Below are positions 1 through 8,856 of a DNA stretch of 64,000 nucleotides, one piece after another (the first letter of the stretch is position 1; every line of letters starts with the position of its first letter). Where the stretch lies: the NCBI RefSeq assembly GCF_025336545.1, contig NZ_JAODBU010000003.1, positions 310,001-374,000 of the forward strand, given 5' to 3'. This DNA is from Eubacterium_U album (lineage in GTDB: Bacteria; Bacillota; Clostridia; Lachnospirales; Lachnospiraceae). Under the pieces are notes generated by a model. The model was not told where the DNA came from. It ran no database searches and saw nothing but the letters and a program-made list of their open reading frames with translations. The translations under genes were made by a program, and so were the position numbers.

Positions 1-24
1 AGAGCATTTGACGCCGTCGGTTCA

Positions 25-87
25 AATCTTTGGCATATATTCTGACTGGAACCGTAGGTTCAAAAGTCAGAATATATGCCAAAGATT
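25..87. repeat. perfect 22-bp inverted repeat with nested hairpin
   Basis: Arms at 25-46 and 66-87 are exact reverse complements. The 19-nt loop holds a smaller hairpin, GAACC-GTA-GGTTC. A GC-richer tail follows (small palindrome CCGCT-ACG-AGCGG, then GCGCGAGCG). The layout matches the element at 56948-57168: long AT-rich arms, a nested hairpin in the loop, and a GC-rich tail. No T-run follows, so it is not an obvious terminator. It lies upstream of radA. It is probably a dispersed palindromic element, but the family is unknown to me. Confidence 0.8.
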
Positions 88-173
88 CAGAACCGCTACG
101 AGCGGCAAGCAGCGCGAGCGTACTTTAGGCAAATTTATCCTGCTTCACCCCCATAGGATTGAAAAGGAGAAAT

Positions 174-1532
174 ATGGCAAAGGGAAAAACAACAGCATTT
201 TTTTGCAAAGAATGCGGATATGAAACAAGCAAATGGTTAGGACAATGTCCGGGATGTAAAGAATGGAACACATTTGTAGAAGAATTAGTCACAAAGAAAA
301 CAAAGGGACTTACGGGAAAAAATATACTTGAAAGTAAACCGGTAGCAATAAATGAAGTTGATGCAGCAGATGAAGAAAGAATTTCAACAGGATTTTCTGA
401 ATTAGACAGAGTGTTAGGTGGGGGTATTGTGCCTGGAGGAATGGTACTTGTAGGTGGAGATCCGGGTATTGGAAAATCAACGTTATTGTTGCAGGTATGC
501 AGAAACCTGTCAAATGATGGAAAAAAAGTGCTTTATATATCAGGTGAAGAATCAGTTAAGCAAATAAAATTAAGAGCAAACAGAATAGGAAAATTTAATG
601 ACAAAATGCTTCTTTTGTGCGAAACAAGTCTTGATACCATAGAAGAACAGATAAAAGTATGTAATCCGGATATTGTTGTTATTGATTCGATTCAGACAAT
701 GTATCGTGAAGAAGTAGGTTCGGCACCAGGAAGTGTAAGTCAGGTAAGAGAATCTACAAACGCTCTCATGCAGGTCGCAAAGGGAAGTACAATTCCAATG
801 TTTATAGTAGGTCATGTAACAAAAGAGGGGGTTGTGGCAGGACCAAGAGTGTTAGAGCATATGGTAGATACAGTTCTATATTTTGAAGGAGACAGACATG
901 CTGCTTACAGAATTATAAGAGGTGTAAAGAATAGATATGGTTCTACAAATGAAATAGGAGTATTTGAAATGAGAAGCGAAGGATTAGAGCAGATACTTAA
1001 TCCTTCAGAATTTATGCTTGAGGGAAGACCTACAGATGCTTCGGGTTCAGTTGTAGCCTGCCTCATGGAGGGAACACGCCCTATTTTAGTGGAAATACAG
1101 GCACTTCTTACAAGAAGCAATTTTGGAATGCCAAGAAGAACTGCAGTTGGTACAGACTATAATAGAGTAAATCTTTTGATGGCAGTTTTAGAAAAAAGAA
1201 TTGGAATTCAAATGGGAGACTTCGATGCTTATGTAAACGTTGCAGGCGGAATGAAAATATCAGAACCCGGTCTTGATTTAGCGCTTGTAATTGCCATGCT
1301 TTCAAGTTACAAAAACAGAGTTATTGAGGCAGATACAATATTTTTTGGCGAGGTAGGTCTGGCAGGTGAAATAAGAGCAGTTGCAATGACAGATCAAAGA
1401 GTTGCTGAGGCAAAAAAATTAGGATTTAAACGCTGTGTTCTTCCAAAGGTATCAATGGATAGCTTAAAAGATACTAGTGGAATAGAATTAATAGGCATTA
1501 GTAATGTAAAAGAAGCACAGGATTTAGTTTGA
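174..1532 (+). CDS. radA: DNA repair ATPase RadA (Sms)
   Basis: RadA is a cytosolic RecA-like ATPase that processes recombination and branch-migration intermediates. The 452-residue product, normal for the family, opens with a C4 zinc finger (CKECG then CPGC). It continues with a RecA core carrying Walker A GGDPGIGKST, the RadA signature KNRYG, and a C-terminal Lon-protease-like domain. An in-frame TTG lies 15 nt upstream, but the AAGGAG site at 164-169 is correctly spaced only for ATG 174. It appears monocistronic here, and whatever precedes it is outside the window. Identification is firm. Confidence 0.96.
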   Translation: MAKGKTTAFFCKECGYETSKWLGQCPGCKEWNTFVEELVTKKTKGLTGKNILESKPVAINEVDAADEERISTGFSELDRVLGGGIVPGGMVLVGGDPGIGKSTLLLQVCRNLSNDGKKVLYISGEESVKQIKLRANRIGKFNDKMLLLCETSLDTIEEQIKVCNPDIVVIDSIQTMYREEVGSAPGSVSQVRESTNALMQVAKGSTIPMFIVGHVTKEGVVAGPRVLEHMVDTVLYFEGDRHAAYRIIRGVKNRYGSTNEIGVFEMRSEGLEQILNPSEFMLEGRPTDASGSVVACLMEGTRPILVEIQALLTRSNFGMPRRTAVGTDYNRVNLLMAVLEKRIGIQMGDFDAYVNVAGGMKISEPGLDLALVIAMLSSYKNRVIEADTIFFGEVGLAGEIRAVAMTDQRVAEAKKLGFKRCVLPKVSMDSLKDTSGIELIGISNVKEAQDLV

Positions 1533-1639
1533 AGTAACTAAAAGAGTTAATAAGGCAAAATTTATAGAATAAAAGTTAAAATTACAAATTAGCAATATAT
1601 ACGATAGAAATTAATAATTAATTTTGAATAAGATAATAA

Positions 1640-1708
1640 TTAATTGTAAATAGTAAGAAAATATATGGTGCCTGGACAAAGATAAAATCTGTAAAAACTA
1701 AAAAATAA
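1640..1708 (+). pseudogene. remnant of a basic C-terminal surface domain
   Basis: In frame from 1640, the DNA reads about 22 residues (LIVNSKKIYGAWTKIK, then SVKTKK) and a stop at 1706-1708. This matches the extreme C-terminus of the surface proteins at 1943-4069 (ending FGKWSKVKAIKTK), 6741-8660 (VYGKYSKAVKIKLK) and 27941-31909 (IYGKWTKKKVVKK). Two TAA stops lie directly upstream, and no ORF or start is present. It is therefore the surviving 3' end of a deleted paralogue, and the terminator that follows may be its own. The identity is inferred from the motif match across several proteins. Confidence 0.75.
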
Positions 1709-1733
1709 AAAAGTATATACATAATTATAAATA

Positions 1734-1803
1734 AACCTGAAATTGATTTTAATTTTGCTAATAAATGTAAAGTGGAAGAATATATCAATTTCAGGTTTTT
1801 TAT
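1734..1803 (+). terminator. Rho-independent terminator, long loop
   Basis: A 14-nt stem (1734-1747 with 1784-1797, AACCTGAAATTGAT) encloses a loop of about 36 nt and is followed by a T-run. It probably terminated the decayed surface-protein gene and now terminates radA read-through. Confidence 0.7.
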
Positions 1804-1824
1804 AAAAATATCTAAACAAAACAG

Positions 1825-1853
1825 TTGAGGAATGTCACATATTAATGTATAAT
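1825..1853 (+). promoter_or_regulatory. SigA-type promoter for the 1943 surface-protein gene
   Basis: The elements are TTGAGG, a 17-bp spacer and TATAAT. They leave a leader of roughly 80 nt before the start codon. Confidence 0.7.
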
Positions 1854-1942
1854 ATTTTGTGAGGTTCTAAATAATATGTACATTATGCATTAAATTTGTG
1901 AACTTATAAAGTAACAAAACAGATAAATGAAGGGAGAGTACA

Positions 1943-4069
1943 ATGAGACAAAATGTAAAACGAACAATTGCATTTGCTGAAACTGTAGCAATGATTGCAA
2001 CATTGACAGTAGGAATTACATTTGGCAACGCAACACAAGTAAAGGCGGATATAACATCCAGAACAAATAATATTCATATTGATACTTCAATTCCAATTTC
2101 GTCTCAGGGTGAAACAGTAGGTTATGAATTTACAGTTGAAAAAGATGGGTACTATATGTTGTACACACAGGGAGAGGATGATACATACGGAACTTTGTAT
2201 GTAAAGGAAGGAACAACTTGGAAAGAACTTATCCATGATGATGATGGTGATGACGGCGATTCAAACAACTTTCTTTTAACAGCTACATTATATAAGGATA
2301 AAGAATATAAGATAGATGTTAGAGAATATGATAATAACAATTTTAGCACAGAATTATTTGCAACAGAATATACACCAATAATTAATGGGGTAAATTGTAG
2401 TTCTAATGTATATGCCAGGGTGGGTGATACAGTTGAATTGAAAACATATGCTGAAGATCAATATGGAAATTATATTGAGGATTTAGGAGATCTTGGAATA
2501 ACATATAGATGGTATATGGAAGATGATGAGACAAGTAAAATTGACGAGTTAGGTACCGGAAGTTCTTATACAGTTAACAACGTAACGGAGCATATATTTA
2601 ATGAAGTTACATACAAAGTTGATTGGCGTTATGGCGAATATAATGATACGCTTGAGTTTTATATATATGATATAGAATATTCTTATAAAATTAACTCAGA
2701 TAATAGTGGCAATATATACGCAAGCCAGGGAGAATCTGTTTCATTAAATATTAAAGTTGAAAATTATAAAAAAGAAGAAGTTGACCCGGATGAAGAGGGA
2801 ATTACTTGTACTTGGTATAAATGTAATGATGATGAAAGAAAAGAAATAGGAAAAGGAAAAAGCTATACAATTGATAGCGTTGAACAAAATGATTTATATG
2901 ATGAAGATTCAAATATAAGATATCGTTGTATAATCAAAAAAAATGATAAATTTATTGATGCAACTACATTTTATATTTACGACAGAGTTTATGCATATGA
3001 AACACAGAGTATATGGATAAGAACAATGGCAGGACAGAGTTGTATACTTGAAGCTAATGTTGCTAATGCAGAAACATATAATGAAGTTAATCCTGCAAAT
3101 GAAGGAATAACTGTAAAATGGTATAAGTATACAGGAAAGAGATATTATGATAGTGGCAATGACGATTATTATTATGAATATGGTGATCCTGTGGAAGTTT
3201 CTTCAGATGGATTTATTTTATTAAACAATTTATCTGAAAAAGATTTTTATAGAAATGGCGATACAAGTACATATTGGACATATGCAATCTATAAAAACGG
3301 GAAAAAGATAGATGAATCAGATGCACATATTAGTAAAGAAGATGCTGATTTTTCAGGTGTTACTGAAATGAAAGTTGTATATGCAAATGAAGGAAGTTCA
3401 GCGACACTTGTTCCGGACGTTTACGAAAATGGAACAAAAGTATCATTTAATAAAAATTATATATGTGAATGGTCAAATGAAAAGGATGAAAATCTTGGAA
3501 CAAAATTAGTTTATGACATAAGTAATGTAACAGCAACTAATATTTATTCATATCAGAATCCTGTTTCCTATTATTGTGATGTTTATAAGGTAAGTTATGA
3601 TGGAGATGGAGAGTATAGAGAGCGTATTGGATATACAAGATTTATTATTGTTAGAGGTAACTCACAGATAAATCAGCCAAATCAACCGAACCAATCAGGT
3701 CAGCCAACAACATTACCGGGACAGAATAATGTAACAACACCGACAACAAACAATACAGTAGGCAATGCAGCAAAAGATGCAACAATTAAAGAGACAGTTA
3801 AAGGAAATGTTTTAAAAGCCGGTAAAGAAAGTATAAAGATTTCTATTAAGAAAATCGCAAAAGCAAAAGGATATCAGGTACAGGTTTCTACTTCAAAGAA
3901 ATTTAAAAAGAAAGTAACAATTACTAAATTAACAAAGAAAAATAGCATTGTTATTAAGAAATTAAAGAAAAAGAAACAGTATTTTGTAAGAACAAGATCA
4001 TATACAATTGTTAAAAAGAAAAAGAAATTTGGTAAATGGTCAAAAGTAAAAGCTATTAAAACAAAATAG
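1943..4069 (+). CDS. secreted Ig-like repeat protein with basic C-terminal domain
   Basis: This 708-residue protein begins with a signal peptide (about residues 1-35, ending QVKA) preceded by a GAAGGGAGAG ribosome site. A beta domain resembling bacterial pre-peptidase C-terminal (PPC) domains follows. Next come about four Ig-like repeats marked by GIT-x-x-WYK or CTWYK strands and Y-C or Y-x-V strands. A Gln/Asn/Pro/Thr linker runs from about 575 to 615, and a Lys-rich Fn3-like domain closes the protein from about 625. It has no LPXTG motif and no catalytic motif. The basic tail may hold it to anionic wall polymers, by inference. Its exact role is unknown. A strong terminator follows. Confidence 0.8.
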   Translation: MRQNVKRTIAFAETVAMIATLTVGITFGNATQVKADITSRTNNIHIDTSIPISSQGETVGYEFTVEKDGYYMLYTQGEDDTYGTLYVKEGTTWKELIHDDDGDDGDSNNFLLTATLYKDKEYKIDVREYDNNNFSTELFATEYTPIINGVNCSSNVYARVGDTVELKTYAEDQYGNYIEDLGDLGITYRWYMEDDETSKIDELGTGSSYTVNNVTEHIFNEVTYKVDWRYGEYNDTLEFYIYDIEYSYKINSDNSGNIYASQGESVSLNIKVENYKKEEVDPDEEGITCTWYKCNDDERKEIGKGKSYTIDSVEQNDLYDEDSNIRYRCIIKKNDKFIDATTFYIYDRVYAYETQSIWIRTMAGQSCILEANVANAETYNEVNPANEGITVKWYKYTGKRYYDSGNDDYYYEYGDPVEVSSDGFILLNNLSEKDFYRNGDTSTYWTYAIYKNGKKIDESDAHISKEDADFSGVTEMKVVYANEGSSATLVPDVYENGTKVSFNKNYICEWSNEKDENLGTKLVYDISNVTATNIYSYQNPVSYYCDVYKVSYDGDGEYRERIGYTRFIIVRGNSQINQPNQPNQSGQPTTLPGQNNVTTPTTNNTVGNAAKDATIKETVKGNVLKAGKESIKISIKKIAKAKGYQVQVSTSKKFKKKVTITKLTKKNSIVIKKLKKKKQYFVRTRSYTIVKKKKKFGKWSKVKAIKTK

Positions 4070-4175
4070 AAAAATGTTTATAAAGTAGTGTCGGTATAAA
4101 AGAAAATAATTAAATTTATTTTCGGAAATATATTAATGCCAATACGGCAAGCTGAATTATAAACTTATAAAATGA

Positions 4176-4212
4176 AACCTTCAGTGTCATTTGAGCACTG
4201 AAGGTTTTTTAC
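4176..4212 (+). terminator. Rho-independent terminator
   Basis: The stem AACCTTCAGTG pairs with CACTGAAGGTT across a short loop and runs into a T-run. It ends the surface-protein transcription unit. Confidence 0.9.
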
Positions 4213-4251
4213 AAGGTGTTGTTTATGAAATTAAATTTAAATAAGTTAATG

Positions 4252-4283
4252 TAAAAATAAAAAATCGTGTTAAAAACACGATT
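4252..4283 (-). terminator. terminator of tRNA-Trp (minus strand)
   Basis: The 9-bp stem AATCGTGTT/AACACGATT is followed, reading on the minus strand, by a T-rich run. It lies just beyond the 3' end of the tRNA. A-rich and T-rich flanks on both sides may make it bidirectional. Confidence 0.75.
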
Positions 4284-4292
4284 TTTTTATAA

Positions 4293-4363
4293 CAGGGGTG
4301 GAAGGAATCGAACCCTCCTCTGGAGTTTTGGAGACTCTTATTCTACCGATGAACTACACCCCT
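4293..4363 (-). tRNA. tRNA-Trp (anticodon CCA)
   Basis: On the minus strand a full cloverleaf folds. The acceptor stem is AGGGGTG/CACCCCT, the D stem GTTC/GAAT and the anticodon loop CTCCAAA with anticodon CCA. The T arm is GAGGG-TTCGATT-CCTTC and the discriminator base is G. The anticodon stem has one A-C mismatch at its first pair. The 3' CCA is not encoded. It is the only certain minus-strand gene in the window, with its own promoter and terminator. Confidence 0.95.
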
Positions 4364-4392
4364 AAAGGTTGCTGTGCGTTAAGCACTTGATA

Positions 4393-4421
4393 TTTATATC
4401 ACAAATAGAGAATATTGTCAA
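4393..4421 (-). promoter_or_regulatory. promoter of tRNA-Trp
   Basis: On the minus strand, a consensus TTGACA, a 17-bp spacer and TATAAA lie about 30 bp upstream of the tRNA 5' end. Confidence 0.85.
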
Positions 4422-4490
4422 ACAAAATATTAATAAAAGTGTTTTTATTAATTTGAATAAAAAAATAACACCTGCCTATAAAATAAAGGG

Positions 4491-4519
4491 TTGCATAATA
4501 AAAACAGTTCAATTACAAT
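4491..4519 (+). promoter_or_regulatory. promoter of candidate RNA
   Basis: TTGCAT, a 17-bp spacer and TACAAT. No start codon with a ribosome site follows, which is why an RNA gene is suspected. Confidence 0.55.
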
Positions 4520-4525
4520 GAGAAA

Positions 4526-4668
4526 GAAGAAAGAAGTCGTTAAATTCCTAATATAATTATATCAAATACCTTCATATTTTATTAGAGACCCCAATCAATT
4601 AACGAACTTCTTTAAAATAATGAGCGTTTGCAATCGAAAGATTTGTGAATGCTCATTTTCTTTTGGCG
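4526..4668 (+). ncRNA. candidate orphan structured RNA
   Basis: A promoter lies just upstream. Near the 5' end, AAGAAGT-CGTTAA pairs (one bulge) with TTAACGAACTTCTT about 45 nt later. A terminator-like hairpin (AATGAGC with GCTCATT) then ends in TTTTCTTTT at about 4665. The long-range closing stem around an AT-rich middle, plus a terminator and no ORF, fits a small RNA. I do not recognise a family. Boundaries are approximate. Confidence 0.4.
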
Positions 4669-4895
4669 TTATTTATACATATTATTTATTTAAATTATTG
4701 AGATTATATATTGTAAAATGAAAGATTAGATAATGAATGTTTTCTGTTTATATTATTACTTATGTCTAAAAATTTTTACGTGAAGTTTATTTAAATAAAA
4801 GATTAGATAATACTAATATTTATTATTATATTCTATGGAAAGAAAGTGCCAAATTTGATATTATATACATAGAGACTTTTAAGGAGAGAAAAGGA

Positions 4896-6473
4896 ATGTA
4901 CGATACTGTAGCATATATATACAAGGATTATCGAATTGAATTTAAAGAAGAAGGGTATCATGTGTACGGAGAGGCTTTTTATCCGGGAGAAGTTTTGCCG
5001 GTTGGAACAATTACAGGACATTCATATAACTCTAAAGACGAAAATGATATTTCACATATGAAAGACAATTCACTTCATATTGATATGCTTATTGTAAGTG
5101 AAAAGCATAATGGAAAAGGGGTAGGTTCAACCCTTATGAAGATGATGATGTTGTATGTTGAAAAAAGAAAATTTAAACATGTTACTACGAATCCAACTCC
5201 GATAGATGGGAGAACTACAAAGCAGTTGGAAAAGTTTTATCATAAATTTCATTTTAGCACAGGTATTATGATAAAACGAATTGAATTTGTAGATGACAAG
5301 GATATGTTTGAGTTAGATAGTGACGAGAATAGCGAGGAAGAATTCGAGACTCAGAAGATAAAAAATATTAACCACGATGTAGAAAAAGCCGTAAGTTCAC
5401 AGAAGTCCGGCAGTTATCAGGAGGAAGAAGTTATTGAAGGACTTCAGCCTGTTGAAAAAATTGAACTTAAAGAAAATATACAGGCAGCGCTTAGAGTATT
5501 AGACGAGGAAGCTCATAAAATAGAAATGAAAAAAGTTATGCTTGAAGAGATATCTAATGCGAACGGAATAGAAGAATCTTTATATGAGTTAGAACAGGAT
5601 GTTGAATTAAAACAAGAAGCTACTAATAAAAGAACGGCTTCTGATAATGTTAAAATATCTTTAAAACAAGATGACAATAAGAAAAAACAGAAACTAAAGA
5701 CTGAATGCAAGATAAGCGATAAATTGGAAGATGATTTTACTAAAGAGGGAAAAGACGATTATGCAGAGCATTTAAAAGAAAAAACGGGCTCAGAGGAAAA
5801 GGCAGCTTCACAAGTTAACCATATTCCGAATTCTTACAATATTGGTATATTGACAACGATCTATTATGTAGAGGAAAGATTGCCAAAGAAGAGCGATATT
5901 CTTGATATAAGCTCAAGATTTGTAGCAAAGAAAGCTTATTTTGAACAGAAAGGTCACAAAGTTACTTCTGTTAATTCCATAGATTTAACAGAATTTAATG
6001 ATGAGAGTTTTGATGTTGTACTTGCAGTTGAACCTATGGATAAATTAAAGACAAAAGAAGAACAGGTGTCATTTCTTAAAGAAGCATACAGAGTGTGTAA
6101 AGTAGGCGGAAGAGTTTTCGTTTCATTTACTTCTAATGATATGATGCTTGCAAATGAAATTTTAAATTACGATCCTGATTTTCTTAAATCTGAAAATGTA
6201 GACAAGAAAACAATGAAGATTCTTCATGGAAGTAAAACTACATTTACCATAGATGAGATGGAAGATGTAATTCATTCAAGCGGAATGGAATTTACAAATA
6301 GATTTGCCATGGATGGAATAGGTTCTATGATGACTGAACAAATTGATGCAATGAATGATAGTCAGTTTAATAAATGGATGAGTTATCATTTATATGCGTG
6401 TGAGAAAGAACATGGAATAGGATACAGTTCATCAATTGTTTATATAATTAAGAAGATAGACTTAAGTGTTTAG
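4896..6473 (+). CDS. GNAT acetyltransferase fused to a degenerate SAM methyltransferase
   Basis: This is a 525-residue fusion. Residues about 1-130 form a GNAT fold with an acetyl-CoA loop, HNGKGVGSTL. Residues about 135-315 are a charged Glu/Lys/Asp-rich linker. The C-terminal ~200 residues resemble class I methyltransferases (FDVVLAVEPMD, then RVCKVGGRVFVSF) and end like amino-acid or small-molecule methyltransferases common in clostridia. The glycine-rich SAM loop (normally DLGxGxG) reads DILDISSRFVAKK, so SAM binding may be lost. A strong ribosome site (AAGGAGAGAAAAGGA) supports the start. Substrates are unknown. It stands alone between terminators. Confidence 0.75.
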   Translation: MYDTVAYIYKDYRIEFKEEGYHVYGEAFYPGEVLPVGTITGHSYNSKDENDISHMKDNSLHIDMLIVSEKHNGKGVGSTLMKMMMLYVEKRKFKHVTTNPTPIDGRTTKQLEKFYHKFHFSTGIMIKRIEFVDDKDMFELDSDENSEEEFETQKIKNINHDVEKAVSSQKSGSYQEEEVIEGLQPVEKIELKENIQAALRVLDEEAHKIEMKKVMLEEISNANGIEESLYELEQDVELKQEATNKRTASDNVKISLKQDDNKKKQKLKTECKISDKLEDDFTKEGKDDYAEHLKEKTGSEEKAASQVNHIPNSYNIGILTTIYYVEERLPKKSDILDISSRFVAKKAYFEQKGHKVTSVNSIDLTEFNDESFDVVLAVEPMDKLKTKEEQVSFLKEAYRVCKVGGRVFVSFTSNDMMLANEILNYDPDFLKSENVDKKTMKILHGSKTTFTIDEMEDVIHSSGMEFTNRFAMDGIGSMMTEQIDAMNDSQFNKWMSYHLYACEKEHGIGYSSSIVYIIKKIDLSV

Positions 6474-6577
6474 AATAATTAAGAAAAAGAACTTAACTAA
6501 AGATGAGAAAAATAGACTTAAATTTTTACAACAAAAATAAATTTAAGTGATTAGAATCATCAATAAATATCAAATAT

Positions 6578-6622
6578 AAAATACGGTGATAGCGGTAATT
6601 TGTCTGCCACCGTATTTTATTA
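6578..6622 (+). terminator. terminator-like hairpin
   Basis: An 11-bp perfect stem (AAAATACGGTG/CACCGTATTTT) with a loop of about 19 nt and an interrupted T-tract. It ends the GNAT fusion transcript. Confidence 0.65.
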
Positions 6623-6675
6623 CAAATTTTTCTGAAATAATTTTACAAACTTTAGTGCAAATTTCGTTTAAATAC

Positions 6676-6704
6676 TTGTTTGATTAGTAAAAATAAAATA
6701 TAAT
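6676..6704 (+). promoter_or_regulatory. promoter for the 6741 surface-protein gene
   Basis: TTGTTT, a 17-bp spacer and a perfect TATAAT, placed 36 bp before the start codon. Confidence 0.75.
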
Positions 6705-6740
6705 AAGAACGTTATTGGGAAAAATAAAGGAGAGGGTTTT

Positions 6741-8660
6741 ATGTTAAGAAAACAATTATTTAAACAGGCAGCAGTCTGTGTTTTAGCTGCCGGAATGATT
6801 ATGTCAAACATACCATGTACACAGGTTAATGGTATATATGCAAGTGTTGATGTTACAAATAGTGTAACAGTTAATTTGAGTCAGAAGATTCAGGTTGTAA
6901 GCACAGATTCAAAAAGTGTTTTATACAAATTTGTACCAACACAGACAGACACATATGCTTTATTTAGTGAGGGAAATCAAAGTGTCCATTGCAACATCTT
7001 AAATTCCACAGGCGATGTAATATCTAATTTTTATCCGATGGATTCAGAAGGAATCAATTTTTGTACAAATTATGAAATGAAACAGGGACAGACTTACTAT
7101 TTTCAGATAATAAGTGAGTCAGGAAATGCTTTAAACACAAGCGTTACGCTTAGAAAATATTCTGACGTTTCGTTGAAAGTTGATTATTTGGGAGATAGCA
7201 AATCTAATCATGTAAAAATTCCTGTAATATTAGGAAAGCCTGTGACAGTTAGTTTGAATGCCAAGGTTACATCAGCTACAGGAACAATTACATATTCATG
7301 GTATGCATATGATGAAAATATGAATTTGACATATTTGCCAAATGAAAAAGGTGAAACGTTAACAATAAATCAGGTTAATGAGCAGAGCCCAATAGGGTAC
7401 AGATGTGTTGTTTCAAATGGAATCAATTCAGAAATATTTGAAATAGAACTTTTGTCAAATGTTTCAGTATCAGAATTTGAAAAAAATAATGAAGAGATTT
7501 TCTTGAATGATTCAAAGAAAGTGGCATTTAGGGAAAATGAGACAACGCAGATGGTTTTCAAATTTGAGCCGGACAGCGATGGACAGTATGCTATGTATTC
7601 TAGTGAATCAGAAGAAAATAGCGGGCCTACGACACGTTGTGATTTATATGATGAAACAGGAAAGTACATTGATTATAATGAATATGGAAATGGAAAGAAT
7701 TTTGTAGTTATCGACACTCTTGAAAAAGGAAAAACTTATTATTTTGTTATAAGTAGCAACGAACAAAACTATAATCCATTTAGAGTAACTTTGAAAAAGT
7801 CTGATGATGTTAAATTAAAAATTAATTATTCTGCAAATTATGATGTAGAAAATAACAGATATAATATTATCTGCAAAGAAGGCGAAAATATTTCAATAGG
7901 AATTGGAGCAATAATCTCTTCAGATATCGGAACTATTACATATAAATGGTTTAATGGAAATGCTCTTATCGAGGGAGAAAACAATGCAACAATTTCTATA
8001 AATAATGCAAATGAAGATAATGCCGGAATTTATTACTGTCAGGTGTCAAATGGATTAGATGTAAAAACATTTAAAGTTTTGCTGATAGTAAATAAAAATG
8101 AAGAGATTACAACTAAGCCGGAAAGAACAAAACCGGAGACAACAACAAATTTAACTGAAACAACAACCAAGTCGGAAAACACAACTTTGGCAAATGATAC
8201 ACAACATACAACAACTGCCAATAATGCACAGCAGAAGACAGAGGCAACTACAAATAAGCCGGAAAATTCTGCCGGAAACAATACAGCAGGAAATAAACAA
8301 ACAGAAAATAATGTAGCATCGAACACAACAACAAATGCACAAAATACGTTGATTGCCCAACAACAGACTACAGTAGGAAAAGGAAAAATAAAATCAGCTG
8401 TTAAGAAGGCGAGCGCAAAGAAAGTTGTTATTAAACTTAAAAAAGTGAGAGGTGCTTCAGGATATGAGGTAAAAGTATCAACATCAAAGAAATTTGCTAA
8501 AAAGACAACAAAAACAGTAGATGCAAAGAAGTTATCTGTTACAGTTAAAAAGTTACAACCAAATAAAAAATATTTTGCAAAAGTAAGAGCGTATGTTATC
8601 GTTAATGGAACAAAAGTATATGGCAAATATTCAAAGGCTGTAAAGATTAAGTTAAAGTAA
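6741..8660 (+). CDS. secreted protein with two PPC-like/Ig-like units and basic C-terminal domain
   Basis: The 639-residue product has a signal peptide (about 1-36). It has two similar units, each a PPC-like beta domain (VLYKFVPTQTDTYALFSEG; MVFKFEPDSDGQYAMYSSE) followed by an Ig-like domain (ITYSWYAYD; ITYKWFNG with YYCQVSNG). A Thr/Asn-rich linker runs from about 453 to 548, and a Lys-rich Fn3-like domain covers about 550-639. It is a paralogue in architecture of the 1943-4069 protein. No catalytic residues or LPXTG motif are visible. A surface adhesin or carbohydrate-binding role is an inference. The ribosome site is AAAGGAGAGGG. Confidence 0.8.
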   Translation: MLRKQLFKQAAVCVLAAGMIMSNIPCTQVNGIYASVDVTNSVTVNLSQKIQVVSTDSKSVLYKFVPTQTDTYALFSEGNQSVHCNILNSTGDVISNFYPMDSEGINFCTNYEMKQGQTYYFQIISESGNALNTSVTLRKYSDVSLKVDYLGDSKSNHVKIPVILGKPVTVSLNAKVTSATGTITYSWYAYDENMNLTYLPNEKGETLTINQVNEQSPIGYRCVVSNGINSEIFEIELLSNVSVSEFEKNNEEIFLNDSKKVAFRENETTQMVFKFEPDSDGQYAMYSSESEENSGPTTRCDLYDETGKYIDYNEYGNGKNFVVIDTLEKGKTYYFVISSNEQNYNPFRVTLKKSDDVKLKINYSANYDVENNRYNIICKEGENISIGIGAIISSDIGTITYKWFNGNALIEGENNATISINNANEDNAGIYYCQVSNGLDVKTFKVLLIVNKNEEITTKPERTKPETTTNLTETTTKSENTTLANDTQHTTTANNAQQKTEATTNKPENSAGNNTAGNKQTENNVASNTTTNAQNTLIAQQQTTVGKGKIKSAVKKASAKKVVIKLKKVRGASGYEVKVSTSKKFAKKTTKTVDAKKLSVTVKKLQPNKKYFAKVRAYVIVNGTKVYGKYSKAVKIKLK

Positions 8661-8720
8661 GGCTTGAAAAATAAGTTGTATTGAAAACTAAATTGTAAAT
8701 GTAAAATATTATATTTGAAG

Positions 8721-8750
8721 AGCTGTCGTATTTATGCGGCAGCTTTTTTT
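8721..8750 (+). terminator. Rho-independent terminator
   Basis: The stem AGCTGTCG/CGGCAGCT with one G-T pair is followed by seven T residues. Confidence 0.9.
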
Positions 8751-8788
8751 AACCAAATTCAATCTAATTCAAAAAAATAGAGATTTTT

Positions 8789-8831
8789 TTGCAAGATTAT
8801 GATAAAAATAGTGTATAAGTTAATGTACGTA
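8789..8831 (+). promoter_or_regulatory. unusual promoter-like block upstream of the sigma-factor gene
   Basis: TTGCAAG (8789-8795), 15 nt, then GTGTATAAGT (8811-8820) followed by TAATGTACG. The same block with the same 15-nt spacing occurs before acpP (9734-9775). Read as SigA elements, the spacing is odd (19 bp to TATAAG). A dedicated factor or activator is possible. Confidence 0.55.
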
Positions 8832-8856
8832 CAAAATCCTTAAGGAGAACAAAGAA

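Larger units (their letters stand above)
1533..1824. other. AT-rich intergenic region between radA and a surface-protein gene
   Basis: No intact gene is visible. The region contains the decayed surface-domain tail (1640-1708) and a long-stem terminator (1734-1803). The rest is AT-rich with no recognisable motif. Confidence 0.6.
4381..4895. other. gene-free region between tRNA-Trp and the GNAT fusion gene
   Basis: The left end holds the tRNA promoter and the middle a candidate orphan RNA (about 4526-4668). The right part is AT-rich, with a direct repeat AAAGATTAGATAAT near 4722 and 4799 that could be an operator pair for the downstream gene. No protein-coding ORF with a ribosome site is visible. 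Confidence 0.5.

Noticed and set aside
174..1532. radA start at TTG 159
   Set aside because: The longer start places the AAGGAG site inside the reading frame and adds residues absent from the RadA family.
8039..8626. 195-residue minus-strand ORF
   Set aside because: It is the complement of the Thr/Asn-rich linker and basic domain of the 6741-8660 protein. It has no ribosome site and a biased composition.
8789..8828. Ordinary SigA promoter before the sigma gene
   Set aside because: The distance from TTGCAA to TATAAG is 19 bp, and the same odd spacing recurs before acpP, so it is reported as a special block instead.
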